From positions 1 through 64,000 of the forward strand of contig JALQPE010000398.1 in the NCBI GenBank assembly GCA_030407315.1: 64,000 nucleotides of DNA. The letters run 5' to 3'. Below, piece by piece: positions 52,050 through 60,919 of the stretch. The stretch is from Asparagopsis taxiformis. Its lineage: Eukaryota > Rhodophyta > Florideophyceae > Bonnemaisoniales > Bonnemaisoniaceae. A program made the translations under genes and the position numbers. Numbering within the stretch: position 1 is the first letter of the stretch; each line of letters begins with the position of its first letter. The notes under the pieces were generated by a model. It had not been told where the DNA came from and ran no database searches. It saw only the letters and a list, made by a program, of their open reading frames with translations.

Positions 52050-53674
52050 TTATTCTTCACTTTCTGTTTCTTCACTATCAGAAGACGAATTGCTACTACT
52101 ACTGGGGCTCCCCGGCGGGCTGCCATCTTCGCTCCCGCCCTGGTTGCCCTGTTCACCACCATCTTGGCTGCCGTTGTCGCTCTCCTCCTCGCTGTCCGAC
52201 GAACTTGGCGCAACGTAGGCGGAGTCGTACGGCACGATGTACGGTGCAGGTCCACCAGGTGTGAACACGAGATCGTTGACCATCGACTCCCCTTCACGAA
52301 TTGCCATGGTGTGAATGCGGAGGTAATGTCCATAGATATTGCGGGGGTCACGCTCTCCAACCGCCGATTCCAGGTCGATATGTCGAATTCCTTGGTATTC
52401 TCCCTGTGGTCGGACCATGCAGGACCAGCGTGTTCCAAATCACCACGGCTGAACATGACGGAGAACGGCGGGATGTGAACGACCTTAGCGTTCAGAGCTG
52501 GCAATAGCTGTGAAGCCATACTTGTAGGCCCGTTCAGGTAGACGTGCGAACGCGGGCGAACGAGGAGGCAAGAGCTGACTGCACCAGTCGCCAGGATGGC
52601 GAAGTTTGGGTTCGACATTGGCGTTCCCCAATACTTCTTCTTGTCCTTCTTGTCCGGACCTGGATACATGAAGTCGAGATGCGGCACCTGCCGTTTGCAG
52701 TCCTCGCCAGTCAGGAGAAAGCGCAGTCCTGACTTGGCAAAAGAGAGCTTTGTACCCGGTTGGCATTTGCGAGCACTGTCTAGCTCGTACTGGACGAACA
52801 GCAGGTCTCCGACTATTGCCAGTGCAACGTCGACATTGAGCTTGGCCTTGAAGGTCTCGGGGTCTTCGTTCTCCAGCTTGTCGGTGACTGAGGCACAGGA
52901 AGTCATGTAGCGGTCATGATTCTTCCCGTCGTACGGATGGGGCTTGATTTTGTTCCCGTCACCGTCGACCAACCCTGAAGGCTCCTTGTTCATGATTTTT
53001 CCCCAGACACCTTCAGCCTTGTCGGTGAACTTGTCAGCGAACGACCGGCAAAGTGTGTCGACAGCATCCTTGACGATGCCCTGGGAGAATATGTCCTGTA
53101 GACAAACATACCCAACGGAGTCCATGAAGCCCCGTGCTCGCTCGAACACTCGTGTTCGATCGGATGCATTGCCGCCAACTGCAGACATAATGGACCCGTT
53201 GATGGCCATGATGTCCGTGTCCGTCAGGTAGAACCCGCTTCTATGCTCCGGGTGGAGCAGAGAAGACGCCGATTGCACTCGTTCCTTTGCAGTACCGGCG
53301 GGGACATTTCTGAGAACTGCAGCTGGGACAGCCTGCTGGGCATCCTCGTATCGGTGGACTTCGAATCTACCGTACGTCTCAGGGACATCATCCATGGCCA
53401 CGTCACTTCCCTCATCATCCGAAACCTCGACTACTGACTCGATTTCGATAATCTCGACGTCGCCACTACCAGCGTCAGAGTATTCATCACTGGATACCTG
53501 TGCGGCCTTCCCCTGCTCGCGTTGGATGCGAGCCATGAGACAGGAGCTTTGACGACGCCCTGCCTGGCCACTTCCTCGCCCTCGCTGACCGCTGCCCTCC
53601 GGGGTGCTTCTGAATCTGTTTGCAGAGCCCGGTGACGTGACGGAAGCGGGTGCGAAATCACTCTTGCGTTTCAC
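52050..53674 (-). CDS. 2OG dioxygenase-like protein, 2OG-B (HxD and distal His intact)
   Basis: The frame enters before 53674 (GTG there; no clear ATG) and overlaps the end of ParB-B, so the two may be one fusion protein. The N-terminal region is basic then acidic, with HPEHRSGFYLTDTDIM and MDSVGYVCLQDIFSQGIV. Numbered from 53674, H332 and D334 of QVPHLDF and H415 of RGDLEHAGPAW form the iron triad of the double-stranded beta-helix; LLVRPRSHVYLNG lies between. One frame change near 52410 leads into IRHIDLES, whose Arg is placed to bind 2-oxoglutarate. The tail then ends in a Ser/Glu/Asp-rich acidic run to the stop at 52050. If fully expressed it could oxidise a substrate, plausibly a modified base given its neighbours (inference). 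It is the better preserved of the two array copies. Confidence 0.66.
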
Positions 53675-55079
53675 ATTGCGGGTGAAATCCGGACCGGAGT
53701 CCGAACGCCTCCTGCGCCCAGCCTGCTTCGTGCGACGCGCGAGGTGGGCGACTTTGTGCGAACAGGAGGCGTCGCAAGAGGATTGGGAGTATGTGAGGGC
53801 GAAGAGGTGGCAGGAGGGGTGGCGAGAGATGGGCCAAGAGGGAGCGGCTGTTCTTCGTCCGAGCTGTTGTCCATGTAGACATCTGCATCACCTTGTGCGG
53901 CGGAGCCAGAGGCTGCACCAGCAGGTTGGCGAGAGGCGGGATTGTCGACAGGATCCTGTGCCGAAGAAGATGAGGGGGCGGGGGAGTGGGGCGCCTTGGG
54001 GGTTTCGGTACAGGCTTGTACCGGTCGTTGAAGAGTTTTTCGAACGACTCCATGCGGGCATTCTGGGCCGACGGGGAACGAGCGTCAGGGTGCTCAAACT
54101 CGGTGACAAACCCGTAAACGACGTCCACAGTGGACAATGAGGCATTGCCACTGACGTGGAGGTCAGGGATGCTGTACAGCTCAGCGATGTCCTTCTCGAA
54201 CCGGTCGGCCAGATTGCGCATACAGGTGTAATACGCCCGGATGTTGAGGAGGTACTCCCTCACGAGAAGCTTGATTCGTCCAAAGGCCTGATGCCTCGAA
54301 GCGTACTTCTTGCGAAGCATGAGGCAGTCGAGCATCAGGAGAGAGGCTCAGTCATGCGCACTGGTGAAGGCGCTGTTCTTGAGAATGACGAGTGCAACGT
54401 CGTCGTTAACACTGCCAATGACCTTGAACGCCTCGTACGTCAACGGGCTTGACATCATCTTCAGGGAAACCGTGGCGTAGCTCAATGCCTTCGCCTTGTG
54501 GACTGAACCGAACAAGCGGTGTTCCAAGTACGATGCGAATGCGGCCGCCGTCTTGAGCTCCACACCGGCAAACTTCCCACCGACAGCGTTGTACATGCTG
54601 ATAGCGGTATGTACAAAGTCGCGAGGCCTGGTGGGAAGGACCCTGTGTGCCTTGGCATTGAGCGCCTGGCTAAGGAACAACAAGTCCTCGGTGACTAGGT
54701 CCTTGTTGTCCTTGCGAGACACGATGCTAACCGGGAGGGCAAGGAACGTGTCGCGGAGAATAGTCGCCTTCTCGCTATCGTCGTCAGAGGCGACGGCCCT
54801 TTTCCCGACAGCGTGGCGGTGAAGCCCGTCGCAGATCTCGTAGCGCGCAATGGTGTTTCCACCGACGGTGCGCGAGATTTTTCCGACTGTGATGAGACCC
54901 AACGCGTGCTTAGGGTACCCATCGCGGAGCATCTCTTGGTACATGGCGTCGAAGTGGTCCATGTCCACTTCGCGAGACTGCTGATCGGAGACGAAAATGT
55001 CATTGACCGACAGCGTGCCATTTTCCATGGTGTACATGGACAGCTCAAGTTTATCGAAAACTTTCCTGGCGTTACGCAT
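53658..55079 (-). pseudogene. ParB/Srx-like protein, ParB-B, one in-frame TGA
   Basis: Starts MRNARKVFDKLELSM at 55079. ParB/Srx-like landmarks are QQSREVDMDHFDAMY, the core RYEICDGLHRHAVGK, LPVSIVSRKDNK and AKAHRVLPTRPRDFVHTAI, the same order as ParB-A. The frame meets a TGA at 54348-54350 exactly where ParB-A has Arg (AHD[stop]ASLL against ATDRASLL), then continues open through LMLRKKYASRHQAFGRI and PDLHVSGNASLSTVDVV. The one-base change CGA to TGA would explain it. The C-terminal 100 residues are low-complexity and proline-rich in all frames, and the 2OG-B frame overlaps them. The start lies 226 bases from the palindrome at 55306. It probably binds DNA; the target may be the array palindromes (speculation). 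Confidence 0.65.
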
Positions 55080-55084
55080 TTTGG

Positions 55085-55250
55085 TTTGGGTGGTGTGGTT
55101 GGCGGGGGGAGAGCGGGAGATAGAGATGGAAATGGAGAGAGAGAGAGAGAGTGAGTGAGTGAGAAGTGAGAAGAGCGGAAGCTGAGGTTTCGGTGACACG
55201 CGTAGTACGGTACCAGTAGTCAGGCTTTGGCATACCTCGTTTAATAGGGA
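55085..55250 (-). promoter_or_regulatory. Putative promoter of ParB-B: TATA-like box and CT-repeat leader
   Basis: In gene sense, CTATTAAACG (about 55238-55247) is followed by a CTCTCTCTCT/CACTCACTC run (about 55100-55165) before ATG at 55079. This parallels the layout at ParB-A. Confidence 0.4.
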
Positions 55251-55305
55251 AAAATGAAAATGAACGGTTTTTATGATATATCCATCATTATTTGTCATAC
55301 CAAAA

Positions 55306-55367
55306 TTGCTCGAGCAAGACTCAATCCGAACTAATTCTTACCCCGGATTGAGTATTGCTCGAGCAAG
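55306..55367. repeat. Single TTGCTCGAGCAA palindrome upstream of ParB-B
   Basis: Arms TTGCTCGAGCAAGACTCAAT and CCGGATTGAGTATTGCTCGAGCAA with an AACTAATTCTTACC centre. The outer left flank TTTGTCATACC matches the outer ends of the other palindromes. Confidence 0.92.
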
Positions 55368-55715
55368 TCGACCCCTCCAAATCGTGCGGAAACAGCGATT
55401 TCGTCATCTCTCTCAAACAGCCTTGCTGGAACCATACCTCAAACCCGCTTATCGATACTGACCCTTCCAAATTCAAAATGAAGTGGGAGCATGGATGGCC
55501 ATTGACATTTTGAATTCAAACTAATAAGCGGTCTTGGCTCTACCCGTTGATGGACTTGGTCACCAGGTCCCACCCGGTAGCCCACGCATGGTTGGTTTAA
55601 TTTTTTCACCCGGCAAGGTGCCCCTGAGCATGTCTGACAGCACATGATTCCTGGAAGACTAGTATTATTACTCGAGGGTGCCAGCTGAAGGGGTGTGGTG
55701 GCGTTTCCGTGACAT
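55368..55715. other. Spacer between two palindromes
   Basis: About 350 bases with no gene. A short inverted match (TTCAAAATGAA...TTTTGAATTCAAA, about 55467-55518) is the only structure seen. Confidence 0.4.
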
Positions 55716-55951
55716 TTGTCATACTGGACTTGCTCGAGCAATACTCAATCCGGGGTACGAACTAGTTCGGATTGAGTATTGCTCGAGCAATTTCAGGCGG
55801 CCGTTCGGCCCGAAAATTGAAAATATTTTTTCAGAAATTATTTCCGCCCAATTTCAGCCATTTTGGGCGCCAGAAATTGCTCGAGCAATACTCAATCCGA
55901 ATTAGTTCGTACCCCGGATTGAGTATTGCTCGAGCAAGTCCAGTATGACAA
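55716..55951. repeat. 236-base palindromic element with mirrored outer ends (MITE-like)
   Basis: Begins TTGTCATACTGGACTTGCTC and ends with its exact complement GCAAGTCCAGTATGACAA. Each side carries a TTGCTCGAGCAA hairpin, and the middle arms also pair (TTTCAGGCGGCC; AAATATTTTTTCAGAAATTATTT). It is the clearest full example of the unit. No obvious target duplication flanks it. It lies about 560 bases upstream of the methyltransferase start. Confidence 0.92.
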
Positions 55952-56376
55952 TTCGCTACCAAAGCCCTCAAAACCGCTCATGCGGCGGTTTGAACGGCTT
56001 TGCAGCTTGGAGTTACAAGGATGCATTGCGTGTCACATGTTACATACTCCACCACGATTCGAAACCGCTCTTTTCATCCAACTGCCAAACCCGTTCACAC
56101 CCACATTTGGTAACAAACTTTAGTTTGTATAATAGCTGTAATGGCCACCTTTCTGAACCCGTTCAAATCGCAGGCCACGAAATGGGTGCACTCACTCGTC
56201 CATTTCCCTCTATATTATTACCAATCTATGTGCTTCATCGGCAATCACCCTCCCTCATACGCTTGTACGAATGCAATAGAATCCCTGTTCCCCGTTCTTC
56301 AGGTATTGTTCGAATTAATCCCCCACGTCGCACGTCATTTCATCAATATTTTTTTAAATTTCAGCGTTTATTGACG

Positions 56377-56510
56377 CATATAAGGAACTGATTTGTACGG
56401 TTTGTCTATTTCGACTCGGTACAAAACATCACGTCGTTCCCCTCCACAAGTCCTCTCTATTCCATCCCTCTCTCTATCACTCCAATCTCTCTACTTTTCG
56501 TTCTCACCAA
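56377..56510 (+). promoter_or_regulatory. Putative promoter of the methyltransferase-SET gene
   Basis: A TATA-like CATATAAGG at 56377-56385 and a CT-rich leader (about 56452-56505) directly before ATG at 56515. The same order is seen at both ParB genes. Confidence 0.45.
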
Positions 56511-56514
56511 CACT

Positions 56515-59500
56515 ATGCCTCAAGACACGCACGGCTCCGTTGTTAGCACAGAGGGTGCCCTTCCCCCTCTCCCCAACCATGAACACGGTAACGGGACCAT
56601 TCTATGGATAGACCCAGCCAGGGTCATTTCTGTGCCCGCCATTCATGGCGTAGAAGGTGCTACCAATCGCACTTCCCGTTCTCGCAGCCCCAGGTCTTCC
56701 TCTTCTCCTTCGCGCAGGGTCCAGCAGCCCCCTCCGGAGTGGGATGGACCCAATATCCATGGGTACCTCACAGCCGAACAGGATGTCGTTCTACTCGGCG
56801 GGGCCTTCGACTTCGATTGCGAGAGCTACTGGTCTTCAGAGAACTCCACAGACTCCATTTCGTATGTCAAGATGCGCTACGACGTGCATGCCAGCGACGT
56901 AACGACCTTACTAGCCATCCTTGCCAACATTTTCCGCGCTGGGCGTGGGCTAGAAATGGAGGAATGTGTCCTTATCATGCTCTACCTTCGCGACTGCTGG
57001 CACATGGCCGACTTTTCGGCCGACAATACGCCCTTGGGAGACCGCTCTTTCGCCAAGCTCTTGGATTGGGTCAAGATGCAGTGCCAGGTGCTTGAAGACA
57101 ATGCAACCGCGTTTGTTCTGTACTTCTTCTTAATGACCTACCTGAGACACACTTACAACATCGCGCAGTCTCTCCGCCCGTACACCTCTGCGGATCTAAC
57201 TGCCGCTGCTGCAGACCAATCCGTCTCCCCCATAGACACCAGAGTCTGGGAAATGTTCCTTCGCGGAACTGGACGAGACTTGTTCGATCTATCCACATCT
57301 CTCTTCACCGAGGTGCATCAGAAAATGGACCTCACCTACAGCACTGTTCAGATGGAACGTACAAACTACCCTCGCTCCCCTTTCACTCGCCAGACCCTCG
57401 TTCCCACCTTCATGATCAAACACCTCTACCGTCCAGCTGAGCGAAGATCCTCGAAGCCAAATCCCTGGGAAACCTCTCGTCCTGCAACCACCTTCGAAAA
57501 GGTCCTCTTCCTCACCGTCCTGGTTTCCATCGAGAAGACCAAAGTCAGGACGAAAAGATCAAGGAAATCGTCTTTCCGCTTCGAAAGGGCGAGTACAGCT
57601 GCTGCACAGCACGTCGGTTACGCTGTACTCACCATTGTGGACGCCTGGAATGATCTCGCCACCTGCCTCGGTGTACAAGACGAAGAGACCTTACTGCAGC
57701 CTTACATCCTGTTCGACAAACACGTCAACATGTATACCGCTATAACAGATGCCCGCCCCAGTCACCACCGGAAATATGCACCGCTCCAAGAGCTCCTCAC
57801 CATCCTCCACGGCAGAGGAGCCATTCGCGGTTCACAGTATCCTGCTGCGATCAGCACCTGGGCGCTCCAGCGCAGCGACCTACAAGACAAGCAAATGCGT
57901 ATGGCGGCGCAAAACTTCATTCAGCAAATTCTCATGATTGCTTCAGAACAAGACCTATTCAAGGAATCTCCAGAGTTTGTCGCCTTCCTCAACTCCTATC
58001 GCAAACCTGAGTCCTCTCCGGCCTCCGACACAGAACGGTTCACACGAATCCCGGCTCTGGCCTCGGTGGAGAGATCTCTCACGGCTTTCCGTCCAGGTAC
58101 TCAGCAGGACTTCACTCCTACAAATATGGATGTTGTCACAGAAGATCTCGTTGAGCCCAGCAGCTCCGTCACCAGACGCATTTCTGATGCGATGCAGCAG
58201 GATGGTGATGACGTTTCTCGTCCCGGTCAGCCCGCATCGAAGAAGACTCGTTTGGATCCTTCAGCTCCACAAACCGCCGAGGACAACCAAGGAGACAACG
58301 AAAACGTCTTGACGTTCGACGAAGACCAAGAAGATGACCCCGTCATCGCTTTCGCTCCCCCTCTTGCCAGTACAATGGAAAATTTCGCTCGCGTCTTCAA
58401 TTGCTCCTTCCGCGGTCTCGAAGAGGCATACAAGTCAGCTTCTGCCGCTGCTGCTGATTCCAATCCCCTACCCCCTCTCGAAGGCAACGTCCAACTCGTT
58501 CTCACTGACCCGCCGTACAACACAAGGAGGAATGCTGGTCTCCGTAACTCACAGTATGACATCCTCACTGACCGGGATATAGAAGATTGCGTCGCAATGA
58601 TGTCCAGGATCCTCCGTCCAGGTGGTCATGGTCTCATTTTCACCTCGTCGGTTCTTTTCCCCAAATCGTCCCAGGCTCTGGGCGAAGTGGTTTACCCGGA
58701 TCACACTCAGATGTTCTCCGTGGACAACCAGCCGCTCTTCTGCATCCGCCACCGGACCAACTACTCTTCCACGCCTCTTCGCATGACGACAAGTCTAATG
58801 AATATGGTTGAGGTAGTTGTCCACGTTACAAAGCTGGGCGCCGGTACCGCCGGCTGGGGACTAGTCAACTATTCCCCACACGGTTACGTTTGTTCCACCT
58901 TTCAACCCTGGACAAACATAATCAACAACATCCCCCGTTTGTCTCATGAAGAACGAATCACCGTCGTGGACCCTCGCAACGCCAAGCGCAAGATGGCTCT
59001 CCGACCAGAGCAGAAGACAAGTGCTCTTCTCAAGGAAATTATCGCTCGTTTCTCACAGCCCGGTGATGTCGTCGTTGACATGTTCGCGGGCACATACTCT
59101 ACCGGTATAGCCGCCCTCACCATGAACGACGGTCAGTACCGCACTTTCGTCGGGTGCGAGCAGCAACAATACTGCCACGACGTCTCCTTTCCCAAGCTAC
59201 AGCTCGCGTTTTGCGAACAGTTCTCCGACGGAAATTTTGCCTCTCATTCCTCCTCCGAAGTTCAGGGTCTGGCAACTGCACACGTCCAAAAATATCGTGC
59301 TGAGGTTCGCAATAACACCCCGCCTGGTGCACACCTTTCCCAGTCTACGACATTCCCCGAACACCTCACCAGTGTTCTCTGCGGAGTTTGGAAGTCCCCT
59401 TCGCACTACCCTGCCCTTCAGTCCACACCAGTGGACAACTGGGCTCAATCCGTCAGGGCAAACCTTCTCACCGTTGAATCTTCCTATCTCCTCGCCGTGG

Positions 59501-60015
59501 ACGCAATGTACCAAAAAGTTTACGTTGCTCCATCCTCTATTCCGAACGCAGGCAACGATCTTTTTTCAAGAGATGGTTTCGAAGTTGGAGACTTGGTGGG
59601 CTACTATTACGGGTCTCTCGCGTACAGTAATCTGTACAATTCCAAGCGCTCGTCACATGGACGTGATGCCACTGCTTTCAACACGGCCCGCTTTCGTGAT
59701 TATGCCCTTCAAATCAAGCACGCAGATCGTAGCTGCCTCATTCCCTCGGCTCGAAAGCTTCCCATCTTCCTTATCCCTTTCCAATTCTGCGTCTGTGCGA
59801 TGATTAATGATCCGAAAAGGATCAGCTCCGTCGAAAGCATGGAAGCTGACTTCCGAGAGCCCAACGTTGATTTTGAGTGTCCCGATGAAGATATTTTTGA
59901 TGTCGATATGCTTCAGAAGTACTCTTCTGTTAGAATAATTGCCACTCGACCTATCTCACCCAATGAGGAACTACTCCTTGACTACGGTCCTGAGTATTTC
60001 AACAAGACCTCGTAG
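56515..60015 (+). CDS. DNA methyltransferase-SET domain fusion protein
   Basis: 1166 codons, uninterrupted. Residues 1-600 are unrecognised: a disordered start, a helical region (about 75-480) and an acidic linker. A class I methyltransferase domain follows. LVLTDPPYNTRR puts motif IV DPPY at 665-668, and later VVVDMFAGTYSTG (855-864) is the SAM-binding motif I. Motif IV before motif I is the beta-class order of bacterial-type N6-adenine/N4-cytosine enzymes, unlike C5-cytosine methylases; the target base is not determinable. Motif I reads FAGTY where FxGxG is usual. The C-terminus is a SET-like domain: VGDLVGYYYGSL (1024-1035), MINDP (1096-1100, in place of the NH box) and ELLLDYGPEYF (1152-1162). 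SET domains methylate lysine. One protein may therefore write both DNA and histone marks. It lies between palindromes, in an array with 2OG and ParB genes. Confidence 0.8.
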   Translation: MPQDTHGSVVSTEGALPPLPNHEHGNGTILWIDPARVISVPAIHGVEGATNRTSRSRSPRSSSSPSRRVQQPPPEWDGPNIHGYLTAEQDVVLLGGAFDFDCESYWSSENSTDSISYVKMRYDVHASDVTTLLAILANIFRAGRGLEMEECVLIMLYLRDCWHMADFSADNTPLGDRSFAKLLDWVKMQCQVLEDNATAFVLYFFLMTYLRHTYNIAQSLRPYTSADLTAAAADQSVSPIDTRVWEMFLRGTGRDLFDLSTSLFTEVHQKMDLTYSTVQMERTNYPRSPFTRQTLVPTFMIKHLYRPAERRSSKPNPWETSRPATTFEKVLFLTVLVSIEKTKVRTKRSRKSSFRFERASTAAAQHVGYAVLTIVDAWNDLATCLGVQDEETLLQPYILFDKHVNMYTAITDARPSHHRKYAPLQELLTILHGRGAIRGSQYPAAISTWALQRSDLQDKQMRMAAQNFIQQILMIASEQDLFKESPEFVAFLNSYRKPESSPASDTERFTRIPALASVERSLTAFRPGTQQDFTPTNMDVVTEDLVEPSSSVTRRISDAMQQDGDDVSRPGQPASKKTRLDPSAPQTAEDNQGDNENVLTFDEDQEDDPVIAFAPPLASTMENFARVFNCSFRGLEEAYKSASAAAADSNPLPPLEGNVQLVLTDPPYNTRRNAGLRNSQYDILTDRDIEDCVAMMSRILRPGGHGLIFTSSVLFPKSSQALGEVVYPDHTQMFSVDNQPLFCIRHRTNYSSTPLRMTTSLMNMVEVVVHVTKLGAGTAGWGLVNYSPHGYVCSTFQPWTNIINNIPRLSHEERITVVDPRNAKRKMALRPEQKTSALLKEIIARFSQPGDVVVDMFAGTYSTGIAALTMNDGQYRTFVGCEQQQYCHDVSFPKLQLAFCEQFSDGNFASHSSSEVQGLATAHVQKYRAEVRNNTPPGAHLSQSTTFPEHLTSVLCGVWKSPSHYPALQSTPVDNWAQSVRANLLTVESSYLLAVDAMYQKVYVAPSSIPNAGNDLFSRDGFEVGDLVGYYYGSLAYSNLYNSKRSSHGRDATAFNTARFRDYALQIKHADRSCLIPSARKLPIFLIPFQFCVCAMINDPKRISSVESMEADFREPNVDFECPDEDIFDVDMLQKYSSVRIIATRPISPNEELLLDYGPEYFNKTS

Positions 60016-60354
60016 ACAATTCCACGTGGAATAGAGCACTCTACCATGCTATTCCCTTCTTTACCAATGTAGCGTCAGCACCGCACCTATTAAACTTTTC
60101 TTACTTGTTCTACTACTTTCTTCTCAGTATAACACATATACTTCTACCTTTTCTCCTATACATGACCGTCTATCTCTCTACTCATCACTATGTCAGGTCC
60201 CCGTTTTCAACTTTCCCTCTCCCGTATACGGTAGTACTATAGTACTAATGGAATCAGATAATTGTGTCCATCTGCGCAGTTAGCCACAATCAGCCATGGA
60301 GCTGAAGCCATGGAGCTCATGTGTTCCCTTCCATAGCTGGTGTATCATACTCCA
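60016..60354. other. 3' flank of the methyltransferase-SET gene
   Basis: About 340 bases of T/C-rich sequence before the next palindrome; it may include the poly(A) site (TATTAAA near 60090). No gene. Confidence 0.4.
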
Positions 60355-60704
60355 CTTGGTCGAGCAAAACTCAATCCGGCATTGTGAAATTGTCGGATTG
60401 AGTTCTACTCGACCAAGTTTCTTGGCTGTAATTGCTTACACATGCCTGTCAGCAGGCATTTGTCATACTGGACTTGGTCGAGTAAAACTCAATCCGACAA
60501 TTTGACAATGCCGGATTGAGTTTTGCTCGACCAATTTACACAGCTTCCAACATTTACGAAAATTCATAAATATTTTTAAATATAAAATTTTACAATTAAA
60601 GAAATTATTTACAAACTTTTCGGCCCACTGGAGACTTTAACAGTTGGTCGAGCAATTCTCAATCCGGTATTCGGAGATTGTCGGATTGAGTATTACTCGA
60701 CCAA
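60355..60704. repeat. Cluster of three TTGGTCGAGCAA-type palindromes
   Basis: Hairpins at about 60355-60416, 60472-60534 and 60643-60704 have arms TTGGTCGAGCAAAACTCAAT and complement around CGGCATTGTGAAATTGTCGG-like centres. Outer words TGTATCATACTCCACTTGG and TGTCATACTGGACTTGG match the ends of the other clusters. The three-hairpin layout repeats that at 51429-51792. Confidence 0.92.
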
Positions 60705-60919
60705 GCTGAACGCAGCAGAACAGCATACCTCATACCTGTTTCGATTCCTTCATAACACTTCTTCCTTTATCCCCATCACCACCCGTTTCGTTTCCTTCAT
60801 GACATTTCGTTCGTTCCTTATCTCCATCCCCACCACCATGTTCATTTTTATCCGCTTGGCAAGTCTTACGACGCCTACCTCCCGCTCCCGTCCATCCACC
60901 TTCACTCTTTTTTCCCGAA
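60705..60919 (+). promoter_or_regulatory. CT-rich leader upstream of transposase copy 3
   Basis: A strongly pyrimidine-rich plus strand between the last palindrome and ATG at 60920, in the same arrangement as the other array genes. Confidence 0.35.

Noticed and set aside
51429..60704. Repeated palindromes considered as a CRISPR array
   Set aside because: Units are widely and irregularly spaced, inverted relative to each other, and separated by genes; no repeat-spacer periodicity.
47538..60704. Palindromes considered as integron-like attC sites between gene cassettes
   Set aside because: The cassette-like layout is suggestive, but there is no tyrosine recombinase gene in the window, the modules occur in both orientations and the context is eukaryotic.
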